Source: Cohnella caldifontis (GTDB lineage Bacteria > Bacillota > Bacilli > Paenibacillales > Paenibacillaceae). From it: a stretch of DNA of 64,000 nt. How positions within the stretch are numbered: position 1 is the stretch's first letter; every line of letters begins with the position of its first letter. Shown here piece after piece: positions 1 to 7,906 of this stretch. The notes below the pieces were generated by a model, which was not told the origin of the DNA, searched no databases, and saw only the letters and a list, made by a program, of their open reading frames with translations. A program made the position numbers and the translations under genes. The DNA lies in contig NZ_JAQZSJ010000001.1 in the NCBI RefSeq assembly GCF_029360585.1, positions 1 to 64,000 of the forward strand. Direction: 5' to 3'.

Positions 1-51
1 ATAGAAGAGAAATTTTTCGTGTTAGCTTATATGCAACGCCAGTGATTTTAC

Positions 52-145
52 TTACACAACTCCCTCATATCCGCATCGATTGGGTGGAGTTATGTTAATT
101 TCTTACACAACTCCCTCGTGCCCACATCGATCGGACGGAGTGAAG
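52..145. repeat. Two-copy 51-bp intergenic tandem repeat
   Basis: The string TTACACAACTCCCTC occurs at 52 and again at 103, exactly 51 bp apart, followed in both copies by a CATCGAT core and a GGAGT block. Within each copy AACTCC (58 and 109) faces GGAGT (86 and 137), so each unit carries an inverted repeat. The array is cut short at its left by the window edge and degenerates to the right. No reading frame is convincing before 229. The pitch matches four other intergenic arrays in the window. Confidence 0.75.
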
Positions 146-228
146 TAACTTCCTCCCCCTTCCTCAGGGAGGTTGCGCCGAATCGACGCGCAAATAGTGA
201 ATTTCTCCTTCTGCAGAGCGAACCGAGC

Positions 229-978
229 TTAATCCGGCACGTAGATCATTTTCTTCGTCATGCCGCCGTCGACGACCAAATCGATGCCGGTCACGAAATC
301 GTTGGCCGGATCGGTCAGGTAGAAGCATGCCCGCGCGATGTCCTCCGGCGTCCCCACCCGGCCCGCCGGATGCTGGGCGTGATCCTCTGCGCGCAGGCGG
401 CCGTAGTCCCCCGTCTCGATCCAACCGGGACTGATCGAATTGACGCGGATGCCGAATTCGCCAAGGGAAAGGGCAAGGGCGTGCGTCAACGAAGCGATGC
501 CTCCCTTGGAAGCGGCGTACGCTTCCGAATTCGGCTCCGACATGAGATGGCGGGTCGAGGCGATGTTCACGATCGCGCCCTTCGCGCCGTTGCGTTTCAT
601 CCGCAGAGCGGCTTCCTTCGAGCAGAGGAACGTCCCGCGCAAATTCGTTTCCAGCACGCCGTCCCATTCTTCCACGGTCAGTTCGAACGGCGATTTCCAT
701 ACGCCGTAGCCCGCGTTGTTCACCAATCGATCGATTCGGCCGAACGCAGCCTCCGCCTCTTCGAACAAAGCAACGATGTCATCCGGCTTCCTCAAATCCG
801 CCGCACGGAATCGAACGCTGCCGCCGCTCCCGGCGATTTCTTCGGCCAAGGCCGCGCCTTCCGCCGCCCGGACGTCGGTCGCGAAGACGTTCGCTCCCTT
901 CTCCGCATAGGCGCGGCAGAGTTGCCGGCCGATGCCGCCCGCGGCGCCGGTGATGACCACGGTCAACCCCTGGAACAT
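229..978 (-). CDS. SDR family NAD(P)-dependent oxidoreductase
   Basis: This 249-residue protein has the classical short-chain dehydrogenase layout. The cofactor motif TGAAGGIG lies near residue 10, NNAG near residue 87, a catalytic Ser in NIAS, and YAASK as the catalytic Tyr/Lys pair. The C-terminal VVDGG motif is also typical. It would oxidise or reduce a small alcohol or ketone in the cytoplasm; the substrate cannot be read from sequence. It lies directly downstream of the MOSC gene on the same strand with a 7-base gap, so the two are probably co-transcribed. Confidence 0.9.
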   Translation of the reverse strand: MFQGLTVVITGAAGGIGRQLCRAYAEKGANVFATDVRAAEGAALAEEIAGSGGSVRFRAADLRKPDDIVALFEEAEAAFGRIDRLVNNAGYGVWKSPFELTVEEWDGVLETNLRGTFLCSKEAALRMKRNGAKGAIVNIASTRHLMSEPNSEAYAASKGGIASLTHALALSLGEFGIRVNSISPGWIETGDYGRLRAEDHAQHPAGRVGTPEDIARACFYLTDPANDFVTGIDLVVDGGMTKKMIYVPD

Positions 979-985
979 CCCGTCC

Positions 986-1663
986 TCATCCTTCCGTTTC
1001 GAGCTTGGCCAGCCTTCTTTCCAGCATGCCGATCCAGCTGCCGGCCAGCACTTCCCGCAACTCCAGCAATCTCCTGATCCCTTCGACGTCTTGTTTGTCC
1101 CGGTGCATGACCCGGTTCGCCTCGTCTATGGATATCCGATCCTCGTGCGCCCGAATCAGCTTCAGCCTGTCGCCGGTCCGCACGGTCCCTTCTTCCAGCA
1201 CGCGCAGGTAGAAGCCGGTTTTCCCGCTTTTCGCGGCCAGCTCGGGCAAGGTGTCGAGCCCCCATTTCATGGCCAGCTTCCAGCACGGGATACGCGGCTG
1301 GCTGATTTGCACGGCGGCCGTTCCGACCCGGAATACGTCCCCGATATGGACTTCCTCTTCCATCAAGCCGTCCACCGAGAAGTTTTCCCCGAACGCCCCG
1401 TATCCCAATGGACGGCCCAATACCCGCTCCCAATGCGGATAATGAACGAGACTGTATACGCACACCGCCTTATCCGGACCGCCGTGGTTGACAAGGTCGG
1501 CCACTTCATCGCCGGATACGCCGGACGGACGAACGACAACGGCATCCGCCACGGGATTTTTGAAGATTCCGGAGACGGCTTCCCTTCCCCGGTAATCGGA
1601 GTTCCGGACGCGGCCCGCGTTAACCGAAACCAGGGAAAATTCCTTCACGATCTCTCCGTCCAT
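986..1663 (-). CDS. MOSC domain protein (YiiM-like)
   Basis: The 225-residue product matches the MOSC (molybdenum cofactor sulfurase C-terminal) fold of the YiiM type. It has NHGG-x-DKAVCVYS near the N-terminal third, YGAFGENF in the middle, and the conserved cysteine in PRIPCWK. Stand-alone MOSC proteins bind molybdenum cofactor and in some bacteria detoxify N-hydroxylated compounds. No molybdoenzyme or Moco gene is nearby, so the partner is unknown. It is probably co-transcribed with the SDR gene that follows. Confidence 0.88.
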   Translation of the reverse strand: MDGEIVKEFSLVSVNAGRVRNSDYRGREAVSGIFKNPVADAVVVRPSGVSGDEVADLVNHGGPDKAVCVYSLVHYPHWERVLGRPLGYGAFGENFSVDGLMEEEVHIGDVFRVGTAAVQISQPRIPCWKLAMKWGLDTLPELAAKSGKTGFYLRVLEEGTVRTGDRLKLIRAHEDRISIDEANRVMHRDKQDVEGIRRLLELREVLAGSWIGMLERRLAKLETEG

Positions 1664-1757
1664 TTGCTAATCTCTCCCTTTCTCCCGCTCGAATAACCGC
1701 AAGCCGCTAACGCAAGCCTAATGATACACTCAGTCGAAAGGAGAGCTCCGACCTGAC

Positions 1758-1898
1758 ATGACTTCATCCAAACGACGCCGCGAAAACGCATGGAAAAGCC
1801 GCAAGGAGGCCCAAAATCCCCACGGCAAAATCCCGTCCCTGCACGGGCTGGCGAACGACGCCGATCCCGAGGGCAAACCCGATCCGACCAAACTGTGA
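1758..1898 (+). CDS. Small basic hypothetical protein (46 aa)
   Basis: An ATG at 1758 opens 46 codons ending in TGA at 1896. The product is very basic at the N-terminus (MTSSKRRRENAWK) and rich in Pro/Asp/Lys at the C-terminus, with no membrane segment. A purine-rich AAAGGAG lies upstream, but its spacing to the ATG is long, which lowers confidence. Composition recalls small spore or nucleic-acid-binding proteins, but I do not recognise a family. It sits alone between two minus-strand genes. Confidence 0.4.
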   Translation: MTSSKRRRENAWKSRKEAQNPHGKIPSLHGLANDADPEGKPDPTKL

Positions 1899-1979
1899 CA
1901 AAGGCCTCCACGCCATCCGCTCGAATCCGGACGTGCCTAGTCCCGTTGCCGCCTGCCTGATCCCCGTCAACAAGGCCGT

Positions 1980-2708
1980 TTATGCCAGGCGGTTTTTCTC
2001 AGCCGCGGTCAACCTGCGGCCCTGCACTTGCACGATCAGACGTCCGTCTTTCAGGCCCCAGATTTCGTCGGCGAACTTCTCGGCGAGCTCGATCCGGTGC
2101 AGCGCGGCGACGACGATCGTACCTCTCTCTTCGCACAGCTTTTTAAGCGTCGCCATCAGCGCTTCCGACGAGTGGGGATCGAGGCCGGAAACGGGCTCGT
2201 CCGCCAGCAGAATGCGGGCCCCATGTACCAGCGCTCGGGCGATGGCCACTCTCTGGCGCTCTCCGCCGCTCATCTTCTCGACTTGCCGATGGGCATGGTC
2301 CATCAGTCCGACTTTTTCCAGCATGTCCATGCCGCCCATGTAATCGTCGCTTCTCACCATGCCGGTGATCCGGCGCCATAGCGGAGTCTGCTCGGCATTG
2401 CCGATCAGCACGTTTTTGAGAGCCGATTTCTTTTCCAATAGGGCAGGCTTTTGCTCCAAAAAGGCGATTTGGCGGCGGAACTTCAGCTTGGCCGCCCATC
2501 CGGCCTTGAGAATATCGTTGCCGTCCGCGACGTATTGTCCGGACGTCCAACGGTCGCGCAGCGCGAGACAGCGCAGCAAGGCTGACTTCCCGCTCCCGCT
2601 CGCCCCCGCCACGGCGATGAACGTGCCGGGATCCAGCCTCAGGTCGATTCCGTCCAGAATCGTTTTTCCTTCGGGAAGCTTGCGGGTCAAACCGCGAATG
2701 ATGATCAT
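1980..2708 (-). CDS. ABC transporter ATP-binding protein (PhnC-like)
   Basis: This 242-residue ABC ATPase has a Walker A motif GASGSGKS near residue 36, a signature MSGGERQR, a Walker B ILLADEP and the H-loop in AALHRIE. The overall pattern is closest to phosphonate-type importer ATPases such as PhnC. No permease or binding protein gene is adjacent, so it is an orphan ATPase and the substrate is not predictable. The start at 2708 gives the normal length for the family. Confidence 0.85.
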   Translation of the reverse strand: MIIIRGLTRKLPEGKTILDGIDLRLDPGTFIAVAGASGSGKSALLRCLALRDRWTSGQYVADGNDILKAGWAAKLKFRRQIAFLEQKPALLEKKSALKNVLIGNAEQTPLWRRITGMVRSDDYMGGMDMLEKVGLMDHAHRQVEKMSGGERQRVAIARALVHGARILLADEPVSGLDPHSSEALMATLKKLCEERGTIVVAALHRIELAEKFADEIWGLKDGRLIVQVQGRRLTAAEKNRLA

Positions 2709-2845
2709 CGAGTCGACAAACCCCTTCGAAAAACAGGATAAATCTAGTTTATTTCATTCGGAAACGGCTTTCCATACGAACAAATGTTTGCTATAATGGA
2801 AACGGGAACATTCGTTCCCCACAATCGAATAAGGTGGGATGATGG

Positions 2846-3076
2846 ATGGCGAACTGCGAGAATTTCCGATACGTGGAGCCTTCAAGGGGAACCAGGCCGT
2901 CGAAAGATCTGACCTTCAAATTTTACACCGACGGCAAACTCGAGATTATCGACAACGATACGGGCAACCGAATGAACCCCCGCGAACTGAGCGGGGGCTG
3001 CTACGACTTCTATGTGCGCCAGCGGATGGCTTTGATCAAGCGGGATCTGCATGCGAAAATCGCCAAATACGCGTAA
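2846..3076 (+). CDS. Conserved-looking small hypothetical protein (76 aa)
   Basis: The 76-residue product has no signal peptide or membrane segment and is mixed in charge. A central YTDGKLEIIDNDTG segment looks like a small beta hairpin, and the C-terminus is basic. AAGGTGGGATG precedes the ATG at 2846, giving a usable ribosome binding site. I do not recognise the family. It converges on the small minus-strand gene at 3094-3231, with only 17 bases between the stop codons. Confidence 0.6.
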   Translation: MANCENFRYVEPSRGTRPSKDLTFKFYTDGKLEIIDNDTGNRMNPRELSGGCYDFYVRQRMALIKRDLHAKIAKYA

Positions 3077-3093
3077 CGTCCGCCGCCCCGGCA

Positions 3094-3231
3094 TTACGGC
3101 AGGTTTTTGTTGATCCGATTCAAGCTGGCCGGCCGGCGGGCCATTTTTTCCAGGCCGGGCGTGCGAACGTTCTCTTTGAAACGGGATTCGTTCTGCTGGT
3201 CGTCCGCCTTGGTGCTTTTGTTGTGCGGCAT
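3094..3231 (-). CDS. Small hydrophilic protein (45 aa)
   Basis: On the minus strand CGGAGGTGATACGCA precedes the ATG at 3231, giving a near-perfect Shine-Dalgarno at ideal spacing. The frame encodes 45 residues beginning MPHNKSTKADDQQNESRFK and ending NRINKNLP, then TAA. The protein is hydrophilic, rich in Asn, Gln, Lys and Arg, and lacks Cys and Trp. This resembles small spore or cytosolic proteins of Paenibacillaceae, but I cannot name the family. Confidence 0.65.
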   Translation of the reverse strand: MPHNKSTKADDQQNESRFKENVRTPGLEKMARRPASLNRINKNLP

Positions 3232-3364
3232 TGCGTATCACCTCCGTCCCTTCCGACCCGGGAGGGCTTTATTTGTATAGTTTTCCTTTCCGCCGACATT
3301 TACAAACCCGTCCGTCAAAGGGATAATAGAAGAATCATTCCAGAAACCGGGAGCACCTTCGCTT

Positions 3365-4132
3365 ATGAAGCAAACTTTACTGTTCGATTTGGACGACACG
3401 CTGATCCACTGCAACAAATATTTCAACTTGATCCTGGAGCAATTCGCCGATTTGATGGAGGAATGGTTCGGTCCCCTCGGCGTCTCGCGGAAAGAAATCC
3501 TAAGCAAGCACACCGAAATCGATATCGCCGGCGTGAAGGTGCTGGGCTTCAAAAGCGAGCATTTTCCCCAGTCGTTCGTGGACACGTACCGGCACTTCCG
3601 CCACCTCACCGGACGAAAGAGGTTCCATTCGGAAGAAGATCGGCTTTGGAAGCTGGGCATGAGCGTTTACGACTTCGAAGTAGAGCCTTATCCCCATATG
3701 GAGGAAACGCTGGAGTCCCTCTCCCGCGAAGGCCACGAGCTTCATCTCTACACCGGAGGGGAACCGAGAATCCAGCAAAATAAAATCGATCGAATGAGGC
3801 TGCAGCGTTTTTTCGGGGAACGCATCTACATCCGTCAGCATAAAAACGCGCAAGCGCTGGAGCAAATCGTGTTGTCCCGCGCATTTGACCGCAGCCGGAC
3901 GTGGATGATCGGCAACTCCTTGCGGACGGACGTCATGCCGGCGCTGCAATGCGGTCTGCATTCCGTTTACCTGGAGCAGGAGAACGAATGGAAGTTCAAT
4001 ATGGTGGAGATCGAACATCCGCCGCAAGGCGCCTTCCTGAAGTTAAAATCGCTGACCGAGGTCCCGGGCGCCATTCGCCGCTTTTTGCATCTCATGCCTT
4101 CAGCGGCCGAAGGTCACATGAAACCGTCCTAA
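3365..4132 (+). CDS. HAD superfamily hydrolase
   Basis: The 255-residue product has haloacid dehalogenase motif I (FDLDDTL) at the N-terminus, a motif II Thr in LHLYTGG, a motif III Lys near residue 140, and motif IV around MIGNSLRTDVMPA. It should be a cytoplasmic phosphatase or phosphohydrolase; the long cap between motifs I and II may set specificity. It is monocistronic, followed at once by a terminator that overlaps its stop codon. Confidence 0.85.
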   Translation: MKQTLLFDLDDTLIHCNKYFNLILEQFADLMEEWFGPLGVSRKEILSKHTEIDIAGVKVLGFKSEHFPQSFVDTYRHFRHLTGRKRFHSEEDRLWKLGMSVYDFEVEPYPHMEETLESLSREGHELHLYTGGEPRIQQNKIDRMRLQRFFGERIYIRQHKNAQALEQIVLSRAFDRSRTWMIGNSLRTDVMPALQCGLHSVYLEQENEWKFNMVEIEHPPQGAFLKLKSLTEVPGAIRRFLHLMPSAAEGHMKPS

Positions 4133-4156
4133 CGCGTTTGCGGGGACGGTTTTTTC
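4121..4156 (+). terminator. Rho-independent terminator of the HAD gene
   Basis: AAACCGTCC pairs with GGACGGTTT across a short loop and is followed by a T-run. The stem begins inside the last codons of the HAD gene. Confidence 0.85.
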
Positions 4157-4283
4157 GATGGAACGAACCATTGCCGCTAGCTTCCCTCGCCTTCCTTCCG
4201 CTTAGATTCGCGAATGAGCGTTTCCGAAACCGGGCACCGTAGGGATGATCGTATCCGACATTTTGCCTGCGGGAGGGCTCTTC

Positions 4284-4724
4284 ATGAAGAAACTCAAATC
4301 CCTGTGGATTCCGCTTCTCATCGCGATCTTGCCGATGCTCGCCTTAACCGCTTGCGGCGGCGGCAACAATGCCGGCAGTCCCGCACCCGGGACAGGGGGT
4401 TCACCGGCAGCCGGAGGCTCCCCTGCCGCCAGCGGATCGCCGGCTGCCGGAGGCGGAGCGCCTCGCAATATCGTCGTCACGGCGACGAACTTCGCCTTCG
4501 ATCCGGCGGATATTCAGCTTCACGTCGGAGACACCGTACAAATCACCTTTCAGAACAAAGACGGCGTCCACGGCCTCGCGATCCCCGATTTCGGCGTCGA
4601 CCTGCGGGGCGGACAGACGGCCAAATTCACCGCCGACAAATCCGGCCGTTTCGATTTCTACTGCGCCGTGCAATGCGGGACGGGCCACGACAACATGACC
4701 GGAACCATTAACGTCGCTCCCTGA
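4284..4724 (+). CDS. CuA-type cupredoxin lipoprotein
   Basis: The ATG at 4284 follows GGGAGGGCTCTTC and gives a 146-residue product. It has a lipoprotein signal (LTAC, Cys24) and a low-complexity Gly/Ser/Pro/Ala linker of about 30 residues. A single cupredoxin domain follows. The C-terminal loop reads CAVQCGTGHDNM, which is the C-x3-C-x3-H-x2-M ligand set of the binuclear CuA site of cytochrome oxidase subunit II. The fourth ligand, a His in GVHGLAIP, lies upstream. There are no COX2 transmembrane helices, so it is a lipid-anchored stand-alone CuA carrier. It lies 74 bases ahead of pqqA, so it may pass electrons from the PQQ dehydrogenase; that role is inference. Confidence 0.85.
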   Translation: MKKLKSLWIPLLIAILPMLALTACGGGNNAGSPAPGTGGSPAAGGSPAASGSPAAGGGAPRNIVVTATNFAFDPADIQLHVGDTVQITFQNKDGVHGLAIPDFGVDLRGGQTAKFTADKSGRFDFYCAVQCGTGHDNMTGTINVAP

Positions 4725-4747
4725 ACGAATCGTGCCTAACGGACAAA

Positions 4748-4791
4748 ACCTCCCGCATAGGATGGAAACTGAAGGCTCGCTGACGGGAGGT
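4748..4791 (+). promoter_or_regulatory. Possible hairpin masking the pqqA ribosome binding site
   Basis: ACCTCCCG at 4748-4755 is perfectly complementary to CGGGAGGT at 4784-4791, which is the pqqA Shine-Dalgarno sequence. The loop is 28 bases. If it forms in mRNA, the helix would hide the ribosome binding site. There is no T-run after it, so it is not a terminator. Any pairing to a pyrimidine-rich stretch could be chance. Confidence 0.4.
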
Positions 4792-4798
4792 GAAGCCG

Positions 4799-4870
4799 AT
4801 GTGGATGAAGCCCGATTTCGAAGTCATCGAGGTTTGCGCCGAAGTCACCGCCTATGCCTACCAGAAGTAA
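4799..4870 (+). CDS. pqqA: PqqA, PQQ precursor peptide (23 aa)
   Basis: The ATG at 4799 follows CGGGAGGTGAAGCCG and encodes 23 residues, starting MWMKPDFEVIE and ending AEVTAYAYQK. Glu15 and Tyr19 sit in the E-V-T-x-Y motif, at the same positions and in the same 23-residue length as classical PqqA peptides. PqqE cross-links these two residues, and the fused Glu-Tyr becomes the PQQ skeleton. Its place directly ahead of pqqB, together with the motif, makes the call firm. A hairpin with a T-rich tail separates it from pqqB. Confidence 0.95.
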   Translation: MWMKPDFEVIEVCAEVTAYAYQK

Positions 4871-4878
4871 CCGCAACG

Positions 4879-4906
4879 TGCCGGAGCCATCCGGCATTTG
4901 CTTTTT
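4879..4906 (+). terminator. Leaky terminator between pqqA and pqqB
   Basis: TGCCGGA (4879-4885) pairs with TCCGGCA (4890-4896) over a 4-base loop, followed by TTTGCTTTTT. It lies wholly in the pqqA-pqqB gap. Such an element would make pqqA transcript more abundant than the enzyme genes, which suits a precursor consumed one molecule per cofactor. Confidence 0.65.
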
Positions 4907-4918
4907 GGGAGGGATGAC

Positions 4919-5839
4919 ATGCGGATCCGATTGCTGGGTTCGGCAGCGGGCGGCGGCCTGCCTCAATGGAACTGCGCTTGTCCGAACTGCGCCGGCGCAA
5001 GAGCCGGCCAGCCCGTCATTGCCCGCAGGATGAACGATTCTTTGGCCGTCAGCGCGGACGGTTCCTCCTGGTATCTCATCAACGCCTCCCCCGACGTCTG
5101 CGCTCAGCTGGAGGCCTATCCCGCGTTCCATCCCTCCGCCCTCGAAGGAAAACGCGGCTCTCCGATCCGGGGGGTGCTGCTGACCGACGCGGAGCTGGAC
5201 CATACGATCGGTCTCCTGCAGCTTCGTCAAGGTGCGGAGCTGGAGGTTTACGCCGCTTCTCCCGTTATGGAAGCCCTATCGGGCCTCTTCCCGATCCAAC
5301 GCATCGTGGAACCGTATGCCTGCTTCGAGTGGCTGGAGATACGGCCCGGGGACTGGTTTCCACTATTTGGGGGCAGAATAAAGGTATGCCCGTTCCGCCT
5401 GGGCGGCAAACCGCCCCGATATGCCGCCTCGATCTCCGGCAGCGCCGAAGCGTCCGCTTGGGTGGTCGGCTACCGCCTGGAAGACACGACAACCGGCGGC
5501 GCGGCCGTTTATGCGCCCGGCCTGGAGCGATGGACACCGGAGCTGGAAGAGATGCTGCGCGGAGCGGATTGCCTGCTGCTCGACGGGACGTTCTGGCGTT
5601 CGGACGAACTGCGGTGCCTGGGGATCGGCGGTTTGACCGCCGCCGAGATGGGACACGTTCCACTCACTGGACCGGACGGCGGCACGCTTTCCCGCCTTGC
5701 CGGCATTTCCGCCGCACGTAAAGCGCTCGTCCATCTCAACAACACCAACCCGATTTTGCGGGAAGATGCGGAAGAACGGCTTCAGGCGTTGCGGCTGGGC
5801 ATCGAAATCGGGTATGACGGATGGGAAGCGGAGGTTTGA
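4919..5839 (+). CDS. pqqB: PqqB, PQQ biosynthesis hydroxylase of the metallo-lactamase fold
   Basis: The ATG at 4919 follows TTGGGAGGGATGAC and yields 306 residues, the normal PqqB length. The N-terminus MRIRLLGSAAGGG and the Cys-rich CACPNC zinc knuckle are hallmarks. The family's modified metal motif appears as TDAELDH, where true beta-lactamase-fold enzymes have HxHxDH. Near the C-terminus are MGHVPLTG and HLNNTNP. PqqB acts on the diglutamyl-tyrosine intermediate before PqqC. Its stop overlaps the start region of pqqC. Confidence 0.96.
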   Translation: MRIRLLGSAAGGGLPQWNCACPNCAGARAGQPVIARRMNDSLAVSADGSSWYLINASPDVCAQLEAYPAFHPSALEGKRGSPIRGVLLTDAELDHTIGLLQLRQGAELEVYAASPVMEALSGLFPIQRIVEPYACFEWLEIRPGDWFPLFGGRIKVCPFRLGGKPPRYAASISGSAEASAWVVGYRLEDTTTGGAAVYAPGLERWTPELEEMLRGADCLLLDGTFWRSDELRCLGIGGLTAAEMGHVPLTGPDGGTLSRLAGISAARKALVHLNNTNPILREDAEERLQALRLGIEIGYDGWEAEV

Positions 5840-5841
5840 TT

Positions 5842-6552
5842 TTGAGCGGTCATTTGTGGTCAAACGACGAATTCATCGCCAATCTGCGGGAGGTCGGGAA
5901 GCGGCGGTATCACGACAAGCATCCCTACCATATCCGCATGCACGAAGGCAAGCTGAGCCCCGTACAGCTGCGGGCTTGGGTAGCCAACCGGTTTTATTAT
6001 CAGAAAAACATTCCCGTCAAAGACGCCTTGATCTTGGCGAAGCTCCCTTCGCGGGAAGATCGGCGGGAATGGATCCAGCGGATCATCGACCATGACGGCA
6101 GGGAAGGCGCCGAAGGCGGAATCGAAGCCTGGATTCGCTTGGGAGAGGCGGCCGGCATTCCGCGCGAAGAAATGTTGGATGAGCGCCGCGTCCTCCCCGC
6201 GGTGCGGTTCGCCGTGGATGCCTACGTCAATTTCTGCCGCCTCAAGCCGTGGCCGGAAGCGGTGGCTTCTTCGCTGACCGAGTTGTTCGCTCCGGATCTC
6301 GTGTCCAGACGGATCGCCGTTTTCGAGCAGCTGTATCCCTGGATTCGGCCCGAAGGGCTGGAATACTTCCGCAACCGGCTGCACCAGGCGCCGCGGGACG
6401 CCGATCACGGGCTGTTGCTTGTACTGCGGGAATGCCGCCACCGGGAAGACCAGGAAGCGGCGGTCGCCGCGCTGGCTTTCAAATGCGAAGTGCTATGGGC
6501 GCTGCTGGACGCGCTTCAATTGGCTTATCCGGACGAGGAGGCGATGCGATGA
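5842..6552 (+). CDS. pqqC: PqqC, pyrroloquinoline-quinone synthase
   Basis: PqqC carries out the final cofactorless ring closure and eight-electron oxidation to PQQ. The product matches the all-helical PqqC/TenA fold, with YHDKHPYHIRMHEG near residue 20 and NRFYYQKNIPVKDA near residue 50. HDG and YVNFCRLKPW further on also fit. I prefer TTG at 5842, 6 bases after GGAAGCGGAGGT, giving 236 residues. An in-frame ATG at 5821 inside pqqB would add 7 residues. The last codons overlap pqqD by 4 bases. Confidence 0.95.
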   Translation: MSGHLWSNDEFIANLREVGKRRYHDKHPYHIRMHEGKLSPVQLRAWVANRFYYQKNIPVKDALILAKLPSREDRREWIQRIIDHDGREGAEGGIEAWIRLGEAAGIPREEMLDERRVLPAVRFAVDAYVNFCRLKPWPEAVASSLTELFAPDLVSRRIAVFEQLYPWIRPEGLEYFRNRLHQAPRDADHGLLLVLRECRHREDQEAAVAALAFKCEVLWALLDALQLAYPDEEAMR

Positions 6553-6845
6553 AGCAGCCGGCCTTGTCGGACCGGCCGAAGCTGCGCCGCCCGGCCCGCC
6601 TGAAATACGACCCGGCGCGGGAGACGGAGCTGCTCCTGCTTCCGGAACGCGTCGTTCGCCTCAACCCCTCGGCCGGAGCGATCCTCCGGCTTTGCGACGG
6701 GGAACGCTCCGTCGCCGCCATCATCGAACGATTGGAACGGAATTATCCCGGAAGCGATTTGAAGGGAGACGTGCTCGAGTTTCTCGCGACGGCGGCCGAC
6801 AAAGGATGGTTGGAGCCATGGACATCGGTTACCCTTACGCCCTGA
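6549..6845 (+). CDS. pqqD: PqqD, PqqA-binding chaperone
   Basis: The ATG at 6549 overlaps the pqqC stop (ATGA) and gives 98 residues. PqqD is the founding RiPP recognition element: it binds PqqA and presents it to PqqE. Family features seen are RPARLKYDPARE near residue 16, LLLPERVVRLNPSAGAIL in the middle, LCDGERSV, and a C-terminal helix ending DKGWL. It overlaps pqqE by 28 bases, so the two are translationally coupled. Confidence 0.94.
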   Translation: MKQPALSDRPKLRRPARLKYDPARETELLLLPERVVRLNPSAGAILRLCDGERSVAAIIERLERNYPGSDLKGDVLEFLATAADKGWLEPWTSVTLTP

Positions 6846-7906
6846 CGGCTGAGCTCACGCATCGGTGCCCCCTCCGATGCGTTTATTGTTCGAACCCGCT
6901 GGAACTGGAACGCCGGGAAGCCGAACTGACGACCGACGAATGGTTGGACGTCTTGGACCAGGCCGGCCGGCTCGGCGTCGCGCAAGTCCACTTCACCGGA
7001 GGCGAACCGCTCGCGAGAGCCGATCTGGAACCGCTTATCCGCAAAGCCCGGGAGGCGGGGCTGTTCGTCAACCTGATCACGAGCGGCGTCGGGCTGACGG
7101 CCAAACGCGCACAGCAGCTGGCCGATGCCGGCGTGGACAGCGTCCAACTCAGCGTGCAAGCCTCCGTGCCCGAGCTTTCCGACTTCATTGCCGGCACCCG
7201 CGCCTTCGAGCGCAAACGGCAGGCTGCGGTCTGGATTCGGGAAGCGGGCATTCCCCTGCACATGAACGCCGTGCTGCACCGGCTCAACCTGCAGTTGGTC
7301 GAGGAACTCGCCGAAATGTGCGCTTCCTGGGGAGCGGAGCGCCTGGAACTCGCCAACGCCCAGTATTACGGCTGGGCGCTGCGGAACCGTTCCCTCCTGC
7401 TCCCGTCCCGGGAAGAACTCCGCGAGGCGGAGGAAGCGTTACGCCGGGCCAAGGAACGGTTCGGCCATCGGATGGAACTGATCTGGGTCATCCCGGACTA
7501 TCACGAGGAATATCCGAAGCCCTGCATGGGCGGCTGGGGACGATGGTCGATGACCGTGTCTCCCGACGGGCGCGTGTTGCCTTGCACCGCGGCATCCGAG
7601 ATCCGCACGCTGCAATTCGAAAACGTCAAGCGGCGGGATTTGGCTTGGATTTGGCGGGAGTCCCCTTCCTTTAACGCGTTTCGGGGCTCGGACTGGATGC
7701 CGGAGCCGTGCCGAAGCTGCGAGCGCAAAGAGCTGGATTTCGGCGGCTGCCGTTGCCAGGCCTACCTGCTCGCCGGAGACGCCGGACAGACCGATCCCGT
7801 CTGCCATCGTTCCCCCCATCACCGTCTCGTCGCCGAAACGGTCTCCGGCGCGCCTAAACAGGCAGCGGGCGGCTTTACCTGGAGGACAACGGGTGAAAAT
7901 CTTTGA
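6818..7906 (+). CDS. pqqE: PqqE, radical SAM PqqA Glu-Tyr cross-linking enzyme
   Basis: The ATG at 6818 gives 362 residues. The radical SAM cluster motif CPLRCVYC (C-x3-C-x2-C) starts near residue 17, followed by HFTGGEP. The C-terminal SPASM-type cysteines lie in KPCMGG, LPCTAA, EPCRSCERKELDFGGCRC and further Cys, ligating auxiliary Fe-S clusters. PqqE forms the C-C bond between Glu15 and Tyr19 of PqqA. A longer frame open from 6419 lies inside pqqC and is rejected. The end overlaps the next gene by 14 bases. Confidence 0.96.
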   Translation: MDIGYPYALTAELTHRCPLRCVYCSNPLELERREAELTTDEWLDVLDQAGRLGVAQVHFTGGEPLARADLEPLIRKAREAGLFVNLITSGVGLTAKRAQQLADAGVDSVQLSVQASVPELSDFIAGTRAFERKRQAAVWIREAGIPLHMNAVLHRLNLQLVEELAEMCASWGAERLELANAQYYGWALRNRSLLLPSREELREAEEALRRAKERFGHRMELIWVIPDYHEEYPKPCMGGWGRWSMTVSPDGRVLPCTAASEIRTLQFENVKRRDLAWIWRESPSFNAFRGSDWMPEPCRSCERKELDFGGCRCQAYLLAGDAGQTDPVCHRSPHHRLVAETVSGAPKQAAGGFTWRTTGENL

